Both the position numbers and the translations under genes were made by a program. The notes under the pieces were generated by a model that was not told the origin of the DNA, did not search any database, and saw only the letters and a program-made list of their open reading frames with translations. 12,038 nucleotides of DNA from Erysipelotrichaceae bacterium (GTDB lineage Bacteria > Bacillota_I > Bacilli_A > Erysipelotrichales > Erysipelotrichaceae): NCBI GenBank assembly GCA_900759455.1, contig CAAEVI010000040.1, forward strand, positions 1-12,038. Reading direction: 5' to 3'. Shown in pieces: positions 7,076 through 12,038 of the stretch. The number at the start of each line of letters is the position of its first letter. The stretch's first letter is position 1.

Positions 7076-7954
7076 TCAAAATCGTTCAAAATCCGGATGA
7101 AGGACACGATTTAGTGTTCCTGCTATGATCTGGACAAGATAGCGCAGTTCCTCATCCATCGTTTTGGGTGTGACAATTAAATCCAGATTCTCTTGTGTCA
7201 AACTTTTCTCCAGTTTCATCCGTAGTTCATCATTACCTGCTGCCTGAAATAAAATGGCTCCGACACTGGTAACCGTGGCCACGCCTACTGCAATCACAGG
7301 CACACGCATCGTTGCTTCATCGATTGGCTGGCGATGATTACCGATACCGCTTCCGGGCTGAATACCGGTATTGCTTATTTGTATGACTCGATTTACCCGA
7401 TTTAAATCAGAAGTTGCCAATGCATCCAACGCAATAATCAGATCAGGATGATATTTTTTAGCTACAGCTAGTACAATACTGGAACTTTCAAGACCTGTCT
7501 GTCCCATTACTCCCGGTGCTATGACAGCAACATCACGCATCCCCTCTAGCCGATATAAATCGCTGTGCTGACGAAACAGATGAGCCGTTACCAGCAATTC
7601 ATCACTGACGTCCGGTCCCAACGCATCACTGACAATATTGCGGTTGCCGAGTCCGACAATAAGAACTCGCGCAATGTTCTTTCCGGTATCGGCAATCAAG
7701 CCATCGATTGTTCCCTTCAAAACATCAACAAGATCACGACGAATTTCGTGATCATGCAAAGACGGGAAAGAAACACTGATATAATCTCCCGGCCGTTTTC
7801 CAAACGGATTATTTTCATCATGCACAATAATATGACTGACTTTTATCATTCCGACTTCCTTGTACCTATGCGTATAAGTTTCGCATTCTTTCTCCTCATT
7901 AACCATCTCATCCGCTATATCGCTGCGAATCTGATAATATCCACATACATTCAT
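7076..7954 (-). CDS. gpr: GPR endopeptidase, germination protease for SASPs
   Basis: 292 residues. GPR is made as a zymogen in the forespore, self-cleaves, and at germination cuts alpha/beta small acid-soluble spore proteins. Family landmarks: IRSDIADE (9-16) after a short N-terminal extension, GLGNRN (101-106), SDALGPDV (109-116), PGVMGQTGLES (147-157), DALATSD (177-183) and NTGIQPGSGIGNHR (195-208). D110 and D177 correspond in position and context to the two essential aspartates of B. megaterium GPR (D127 and D193). The usual TPDALGP is VSDALGP here. The ATG has GGGTGA 7 nt upstream. A candidate sigma-F/G promoter lies upstream. It starts the gpr-spoIIP-small membrane protein unit and shows that the host forms endospores. 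Confidence 0.97.
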   Translation of the reverse strand: MNVCGYYQIRSDIADEMVNEEKECETYTHRYKEVGMIKVSHIIVHDENNPFGKRPGDYISVSFPSLHDHEIRRDLVDVLKGTIDGLIADTGKNIARVLIVGLGNRNIVSDALGPDVSDELLVTAHLFRQHSDLYRLEGMRDVAVIAPGVMGQTGLESSSIVLAVAKKYHPDLIIALDALATSDLNRVNRVIQISNTGIQPGSGIGNHRQPIDEATMRVPVIAVGVATVTSVGAILFQAAGNDELRMKLEKSLTQENLDLIVTPKTMDEELRYLVQIIAGTLNRVLHPDFERF

Positions 7955-7972
7955 TATTATTCACCCATTTGA

Positions 7973-8001
7973 TAGTATGCCTTTTTTTATGCTAAATATT
8001 G
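7973..8001 (-). promoter_or_regulatory. Candidate forespore (sigma-F/G) promoter of gpr
   Basis: On the minus strand CATACTA (7973-7979) fits the sigma-G/F -10 form CATWHTA, and CAATA (7997-8001), 17 bp upstream, matches four of five positions of the GHATR -35. The -10 ends about 18 nt before the gpr ATG. In B. subtilis gpr is transcribed by sigma-F and sigma-G. The -35 overlaps the rpsT promoter on the other strand. Confidence 0.55.
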
Positions 8002-8027
8002 CTTTTTTATTTTAGGTTTGCTATAAT
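7999..8027 (+). promoter_or_regulatory. Sigma-A promoter of rpsT with extended -10
   Basis: TTGCTT (7999-8004), a 17-bp spacer ending in TGC, and a perfect TATAAT (8022-8027) make an extended -10 promoter. The predicted start lies about 30 nt before the rpsT ATG. Its TGCTATAAT block is identical to that of the lepA promoter. Confidence 0.82.
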
Positions 8028-8062
8028 TTACAAGCATTGAATAAAAACAGGAGGTGTACACT

Positions 8063-8326
8063 ATGCCACAGATCAAATCACAGAAGAAACGTGTAAAGAC
8101 TAACAACAAAAGACACTTAGCAGTTGCTTCTCAGAAATCAGCGCTGAAAACAGCAATTAAAAACTGCTTGACTGCTTGTGAAGAAAAAAATAAAGAAGCT
8201 GCTGTTGCTGCATACAATGAAGCATGCTCTAAGCTGGATAAAGCGGTTGCAAAAGGTCTTCATCACAAGAACTATGCAAATCGTCAGAAATCACGTTTAA
8301 GCAAGGCCGTAAACAGCATTGCATAA
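8063..8326 (+). CDS. rpsT: 30S ribosomal protein S20
   Basis: 87 residues, highly basic and helical, the normal size for S20, which binds 16S rRNA early in 30S assembly. The N-terminus MPQIKSQKKRVKTNNKRHLA and the later KGLHHKNYANRQKSRLSKAV are family hallmarks. The ATG at 8063-8065 follows a strong AGGAGGTG by 6 nt. An in-frame GTG at 8054 lies inside that ribosome binding site and is not a start. This is the only gene on the plus strand in the window. It has its own promoter and terminator and diverges from gpr, as in the conserved Firmicutes arrangement. Confidence 0.98.
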   Translation: MPQIKSQKKRVKTNNKRHLAVASQKSALKTAIKNCLTACEEKNKEAAVAAYNEACSKLDKAVAKGLHHKNYANRQKSRLSKAVNSIA

Positions 8327-8357
8327 AAAAAGTGCCGGTTATCTGCCGGCTTTTTTT
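8325..8357 (+). terminator. rpsT terminator, possibly bidirectional
   Basis: GCCGG (8334-8338), a 7-nt loop and CCGGC (8346-8350) are followed by seven T (8351-8357). An A run (8325-8331) on the left would be a T run on the minus strand, so the hairpin may also end the comEA-comEC-holA transcript, whose last stop is 57 nt away. I see no separate terminator for that operon between here and the holA stop. Confidence 0.8.
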
Positions 8358-8413
8358 ATGCAGAAGCATTTCCAGGTCAACTAAATAATGTGCCTTGCTT
8401 ATGTAAATTGAAG

Positions 8414-9379
8414 TCAGATATTTTTCCTTGGACAGGAAGTTTTCAAAAGATAAATTTCAAATCCCTGCTTTTTGTCAACACGGCCGCTTTTTATGCTTTG
8501 ATCCAAATCCGCTAGTTTCTTTAAATTTTCAAGCAGAAGCGAAGCAGAGAGATTACGGCATTGATTCATGCTGACTTGAACTCGATAAGGATGTGCTCCC
8601 AGCACATCCTTTATATTATTTTTAGTCATGCCTTTATTCATCAACGTTTTCACTTGAAACAAAAAACGAAACTGTGAAGCTAAAGTGGCAATCAAAAAAA
8701 TCGGATCAATCTGCTGTGCATCCAGATCTTTCCATAGAGCAAAAGCCTTCTGCATGCGATGCATGAGCAATGCATCTGCTAGATCAAAAACATTGTCTTC
8801 CAATGCGCGAATAGTAAGATGCCTTACTTCATCCACATGAATTTTGTTTCCATAAAGACACAATTTTTCTATTTCTTTCTCAATGATGCCAACATCCAGC
8901 GGTAGCCGTTGAATCAGTAACTGAAGAGCTTCCTGGTCAATCTTAATGTTATATTCGCGAATCAGATCTTTAATCACTGTTTCTTTATCGTGATCGCTAA
9001 TACGCGAACAAACCATACTTTCACAGCAGGAAACAATTTCTTTTACCACTCGTTTTCTCTGATCCAGTTTTGCGCATTCACAGCATAGAATCAGAATCGT
9101 GGAAGGAAGCGGATCGCGCAGATATGTCAGCAGTGCATCCAAAGCATAGCCTGTCGTATCTTTTGAAGACAAGAATGTACAATTCATTACAACAACCATT
9201 TTGTTTTCTTCAAAAAAAGGCATGGTGCTTACATCCTCCAAAACCACTTTCAGAGGAGTCTGTAATGCATCATAGGTGGAAATACGATCAGTAGCTAACG
9301 ACGCCTTTTTCGCTATGTTTGATATTTTTTTTCTTATAAGTGCAGCCTCTTCCCCATACAGTACATAATTCACATCCAT
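8414..9379 (-). CDS. holA: DNA polymerase III delta subunit (clamp loader)
   Basis: 321 residues from the chosen ATG, the usual HolA length. Delta binds and opens the beta sliding clamp within the clamp-loader complex. It opens with YVLYGEEAALIRKKI, the delta N-terminal motif normally written YxLYGEExxL. The ATPase-like fold and the helical C-terminal domain follow, including DNVFDLADAL and the closing KKLADLDQSIKSGRVDKKQGFE, typical of HolA. The ATG (9377-9379) shares a base with the comEC stop TGA, giving TGATG, so translational coupling is likely. An adjacent GTG (9380-9382) and another GTG three codons inside are alternatives that change only a few residues. The position after comEC and before rpsT is the conserved Firmicutes order. 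Confidence 0.95.
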   Translation of the reverse strand: MDVNYVLYGEEAALIRKKISNIAKKASLATDRISTYDALQTPLKVVLEDVSTMPFFEENKMVVVMNCTFLSSKDTTGYALDALLTYLRDPLPSTILILCCECAKLDQRKRVVKEIVSCCESMVCSRISDHDKETVIKDLIREYNIKIDQEALQLLIQRLPLDVGIIEKEIEKLCLYGNKIHVDEVRHLTIRALEDNVFDLADALLMHRMQKAFALWKDLDAQQIDPIFLIATLASQFRFLFQVKTLMNKGMTKNNIKDVLGAHPYRVQVSMNQCRNLSASLLLENLKKLADLDQSIKSGRVDKKQGFEIYLLKTSCPRKNI

Positions 9380-11358
9380 CACCTGTCATTTATTATAACA
9401 AAATCATTTTGTGCTGTCCTTAAATATTTAAAAATAGAAACAGAACGAATTACGATGGCGCCGTCTTCCGCTGTACAAAAATACGGGATTCTTTCCTGTT
9501 GAAGCCTTAAAAGAACTTCCTTTGCAGGATGACCATAGCGATTATCAAAACCGGCTGAAATAAGAGCATAACGCGGTTTCATCTGATGAAGAAACTCCAT
9601 TGACGAACCACTGTTGCTGCCATGATGACCGAGTTTAAGAAAGTCACACGGCAAATCATCATAATCCTGAAGTAGTTGTTTTTCCCCCTCGTTTCCACAG
9701 TCTCCCATGAACAGATAGGATAGATTATCTCTACCAAACCATGAAACAATACTGTTTTCATTTTTATCGATTCCCTTGTAATCCTGTAGCAATGCATACA
9801 AATTGAGTTTTCCATTATAGTCCTTTTTCATGGTCAATACCTTTTTTACTTGCACCCATTGTTCCAGACTTTCTAGACCTCCGCTATGATCAAAATCATC
9901 ATGTGTAATCACGACCAGATCAATTGTTTGGATCTGTTTATCTTTTAAAACCGGAAGAATGATATCCTTGGGAATATCCTTATACAGACTACCTGCAACA
10001 TCGATCATGATTGTTCCCTGATGATGCGGCAGTGAGATCAAGGCACAGTCTCCCTGTCCGACGTCCATGATCATTACTTCAAAAAAAGGATCAAAATATG
10101 GCTCTACTCTTGCAAAAAGCAATGCAAAAGCAAATAAACAACTACATCTAATGCTCGAAGAGCGCATCCACATGCTCAGAAAAAATAACCAGCATGCGGT
10201 CCACAGCAGACTTGGAGCATAATGAAAAGTTATTTTCTGCATCCATTCAACAGACATCTCCAATATCTGCGCAACAGTCAATAAGGCTTCATTCCATCCT
10301 GGAAATACAAACAGAAAGATTGAAAAGACAAATAATACTGCATAAAATTTTCGAAGCGGCTGAAAAAACAATGTCTGAATCCATGCTATTTCATGAAAAT
10401 AGCAAAGTTGCAGAAACGCCAGCATAGGCAGCGAAAAGAATCTGCCTCTGTTTGTCGCAGAAGAAAAATAGTGAAACAGACGGATACATACAGGCAAGAC
10501 AAAAGTCATTTCACCTGCAAGGTATGGACGAAGCAATATAACAATCACCATTGACGCTCCCAGTCTCACATTCTTTTTTTCAAACAAAAATGAACATATA
10601 TGAAAACAGGAAATGCGAAACAGAGAATCTGAAAAGCCAAAACAAATACCAAAGAAAATCGAGAAAACTGTAATAAAAAACTGCGCCTGATGCTCTGATC
10701 TTCTGCGCATCAGCCTTTTTTTCAATGCATATGCGAGTGCACTGACATGAAGACCGCTCGATTGTATAAAGTAAGTTCCCTCTTCCCGCTGAATGCCAAA
10801 ATAAAGAGAAAGACATAAATTTCTTGTTTCTGACGGCATTGACATGACATAACGATATAAAATCGATCGAATGGAACATCCTTTTGAGAAGACATAGTAA
10901 TCTTTGGCATTTAGACTTATGCAGACACCGCGACGCGCCATATAATCGTCAAAACGAAATTGATTCATATTACGCACGGAATGAATCTGCTCGTAATCTC
11001 CCTTTATATAGATCACATCATCAAAAGAAACATTTTCTATCCCATAAACAATGACATCATATTCTCCATTGTCAGCAATTATATACCCATTTTTGATATC
11101 CATTACACGAAATATACTGCTATTTGAAAAAACATAAACTTTGCCGAATGATAACAAAATGGAACAAAATAAAAGCAAAACAAGCACAGCGACAGTCTCA
11201 TGACTGTTTTTCCGAAACCATAAAAGCCCTGTAAAAAGCAGCAGTTTTTGCCACAAATGAATACAGAGAATCAACAGAACAAACACTATGGCGGCAAAAA
11301 GAATATCAACTTGCTTACAGTGAAATATTATCTTTGATTTTTGCAAAAAGTTTGTCAC
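9379..11358 (-). CDS. comEC: ComEC/Rec2 competence DNA-uptake channel protein
   Basis: 659 residues, shorter than B. subtilis ComEC (about 776). The N-terminus has membrane segments (about 18-36 and 55-70), then an OB-like DUF4131 region (about 80-160). The multi-helix competence domain (about 165-420) includes SSGLHVSALAYAL (200-212), the conserved ISGLHV-type motif, but the stretch before it is compressed relative to most family members. The C-terminus is a metallo-beta-lactamase-like domain: MDVGQGDC (431-438), THDDFDHSGG (485-494), GDCGNEGE (552-559), GHHGS (577-581) and YGHP (608-611). It forms the membrane path for single-stranded DNA and may degrade the non-transported strand. The start is GTG at 11356-11358 with AAAGGA close upstream; it overlaps the end of comEA by 44 bp. 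No comEB lies between comEA and comEC. Whether the cell is transformable cannot be told from this window. Confidence 0.96.
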   Translation of the reverse strand: MTNFLQKSKIIFHCKQVDILFAAIVFVLLILCIHLWQKLLLFTGLLWFRKNSHETVAVLVLLLFCSILLSFGKVYVFSNSSIFRVMDIKNGYIIADNGEYDVIVYGIENVSFDDVIYIKGDYEQIHSVRNMNQFRFDDYMARRGVCISLNAKDYYVFSKGCSIRSILYRYVMSMPSETRNLCLSLYFGIQREEGTYFIQSSGLHVSALAYALKKRLMRRRSEHQAQFFITVFSIFFGICFGFSDSLFRISCFHICSFLFEKKNVRLGASMVIVILLRPYLAGEMTFVLPVCIRLFHYFSSATNRGRFFSLPMLAFLQLCYFHEIAWIQTLFFQPLRKFYAVLFVFSIFLFVFPGWNEALLTVAQILEMSVEWMQKITFHYAPSLLWTACWLFFLSMWMRSSSIRCSCLFAFALLFARVEPYFDPFFEVMIMDVGQGDCALISLPHHQGTIMIDVAGSLYKDIPKDIILPVLKDKQIQTIDLVVITHDDFDHSGGLESLEQWVQVKKVLTMKKDYNGKLNLYALLQDYKGIDKNENSIVSWFGRDNLSYLFMGDCGNEGEKQLLQDYDDLPCDFLKLGHHGSNSGSSMEFLHQMKPRYALISAGFDNRYGHPAKEVLLRLQQERIPYFCTAEDGAIVIRSVSIFKYLRTAQNDFVIINDR

Positions 11359-11794
11359 CGATTCCTTTGACCTCTTTCAATTCTTCCAAAGTCATAAACG
11401 GCTTCTTATCACGATAATCAATGATTCGCTGTGCAATGGCCGGACCAATTCCTTCTAAAGTGTCCAGCTCCTCTATAGATGCCGTGTTGATCGATATTTT
11501 CTTCTTATCGGTTTTTTTGGGTACAACTATAACACCCTCGTTTTCAATCGTCATTGATAACGAAAGAGACGACAAATCTGCCTGATCGTTCACTCCTCCT
11601 GCTTCCTTTATTACATCATCTACAGTTGCATCCCATTGAACAGTATAGACACCAGGGTGGAATACTTCACCTTTTACTTCGACCTGCTTTACAACCCTGA
11701 CATAATTTTCAGGATTTCCAGAAAACTCAAAGGAAGGAAGAAGGCAGAAACAAACCAGTAAAACCAGTAAACAGCTTGCAACAATTTTTTTCAT
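11315..11794 (-). CDS. comEA: ComEA competence DNA-binding receptor
   Basis: 159 residues. An N-terminal signal anchor (MKK, then hydrophobic to about residue 21) precedes an extracellular SLBB-type domain (about 35-95; VKGEVFHPGVYTV is its core). A Lys-rich linker follows, then paired helix-hairpin-helix motifs: NTASIEELDTLEGIGPAIAQ and the second hairpin VKGIGDKLFAKI. The family binds double-stranded DNA at the cell surface and passes it to ComEC. I choose the ATG at 11792-11794 because AAAGAGGA lies about 6 nt upstream. Upstream in-frame ATG (11810-11812) and TTG (11816-11818) lack a ribosome binding site. It overlaps comEC by 44 bp and is the first gene of the comEA-comEC-holA operon. I see no convincing promoter between it and the group II intron end. 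Confidence 0.96.
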   Translation of the reverse strand: MKKIVASCLLVLLVCFCLLPSFEFSGNPENYVRVVKQVEVKGEVFHPGVYTVQWDATVDDVIKEAGGVNDQADLSSLSLSMTIENEGVIVVPKKTDKKKISINTASIEELDTLEGIGPAIAQRIIDYRDKKPFMTLEELKEVKGIGDKLFAKIKDNISL

Positions 11795-11946
11795 ATTAGT
11801 CCTCTTTTTCATTGCCAAATGATAAATGCTTCATCCTCTTCATACGCACAGAATTACAGCAGTTACTAAAAGACGATAACTCATTTTATAAAAGGAAATA
11901 GAGTACACCGCCGTTGGCGGCGGAAACAAAGAAAAAATGTTCAAAA
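11795..11946 (-). other. Gap between comEA and the intron end
   Basis: About 150 bp without a recognisable gene. It holds the comEA ribosome binding site, a GC-only hairpin (CCGCCG, TTGG, CGGCGG at 11908-11923) that lacks a T run on either strand, and several T-rich stretches. TATAAA on the minus strand could serve as a -10, but no -35 is at a suitable distance. The promoter of the comEA operon is therefore not visible; it may be weak, use an alternative sigma factor, or lie beyond the intron. Confidence 0.5.
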
Positions 11947-11954
11947 ATAGAGTA
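11896..11954. repeat. Direct repeat AAATAGAGTA flanking a GC hairpin
   Basis: AAATAGAGTA occurs at 11896-11905 and at 11945-11954, 49 bp apart, with the CCGCCG/CGGCGG hairpin (11908-11923) between them. On the minus strand each copy reads TACTCTATTT. The copy at 11945-11954 is the branch-point and 3' end segment of intron domain VI; the other follows the GC hairpin and looks like a second copy of that end. Confidence 0.6.
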
Positions 11955-12038
11955 GAGGGAAGAAATTAATCTTCGCCCCTCTCATTGCACCGTACGTACG
12001 GGTCTCGTATACGGCGCTACATTTATATGTTAATACAA
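11947..12038 (-). mobile_element. Group II intron, 3' end (domains V and VI)
   Basis: The minus strand folds as the 3' end of a group II intron. Domain V (11987-12017): GCGCCGTA pairs with TACGGTGC, including a CGC triad with the typical G-U wobble; a 2-nt CG bulge separates this from an upper stem TACG/CGTA with loop AGACC. Domain VI (11950-11983): GAG, AGAGG and GAAGA on the left arm pair with TCTTC, CCTCT and CTC on the right, leaving a bulged A (opposite T11953) that would be the branch point. The intron would end in AT near 11947, seven nt counting from the branch A. The 31-nt domain V is shorter than the usual 34 and lacks a plain GNRA loop, so it may be a variant class or a decayed copy. 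The reverse transcriptase gene, if present, lies beyond the right edge. Confidence 0.72.

Noticed and set aside
11796..11843. 15-codon frame (starts MKRMKHLSFG) whose stop lies one base before the comEA ATG
   Set aside because: Its position could suggest a leader peptide, but no ribosome binding site precedes either of its ATG codons, and its end simply contains the comEA Shine-Dalgarno. Without conservation data it is not callable.
11908..11923. GC hairpin considered as a terminator for the upstream intron transcript
   Set aside because: On the minus strand it is followed by TGTACTC and on the plus strand by AAACAAAG, so no T run follows in either direction.
11991..12000. Palindrome around GTACGTAC considered as an operator or restriction site cluster
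   Set aside because: It is explained by the right arm and bulge of group II intron domain V on the minus strand.
1..12038. CRISPR arrays, tRNA or rRNA genes, T-boxes and common riboswitches
   Set aside because: No regularly spaced repeats, cloverleaf-like segments or recognisable riboswitch cores were seen in the short intergenic gaps.

Overview
The window reads as a chromosomal piece of a low-GC, endospore-forming Firmicute. The gene order comEA-comEC-holA, rpsT, gpr-spoIIP-small membrane protein, lepA and hemW is the conserved Firmicutes block (compare B. subtilis comEA-comEB-comEC, holA, rpsT, gpr, spoIIP, yqxA, lepA, hemW). The lack of comEB, the relocated fmt and the short SpoIIP and ComEC would fit an Erysipelotrichia-type lineage, but this is inference and no marker here fixes the taxon. 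All protein genes except rpsT lie on the minus strand.

Right edge, about 11947-12038: the 3' end of a group II intron, with domain V and domain VI folds readable on the minus strand; the rest of the intron lies beyond the window. Next come comEA, comEC and holA, overlapping end to end. They encode the DNA receptor and membrane channel for transformation and the clamp-loader delta subunit. holA converges on rpsT across a hairpin that may terminate both strands.

Centre, 5863-8326: rpsT (+) and gpr (-) diverge from an 80-100 bp region where a strong vegetative promoter for rpsT overlaps a candidate forespore (sigma-F/G type) promoter for gpr. gpr, spoIIP and a 95-residue membrane protein form a sporulation transcript. 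The protease degrades small acid-soluble spore proteins at germination; SpoIIP is the engulfment amidase.

Left half: fmt has its own promoter and terminator and sits, unusually, between the spoIIP cluster and lepA. lepA has an excellent extended -10 promoter and a terminator overlapping its stop codon. Beyond it a three-gene run follows: an unrecognised protein with a winged-helix-like C-terminus, a Spo0A-like protein and hemW. The Spo0A-like protein is the most interesting item. Its C-terminal DNA-binding domain is clearly of the Spo0A type, while all five canonical phosphorylation residues of its receiver are replaced, so it is probably a phosphorylation-independent paralogue lodged in a sporulation neighbourhood.
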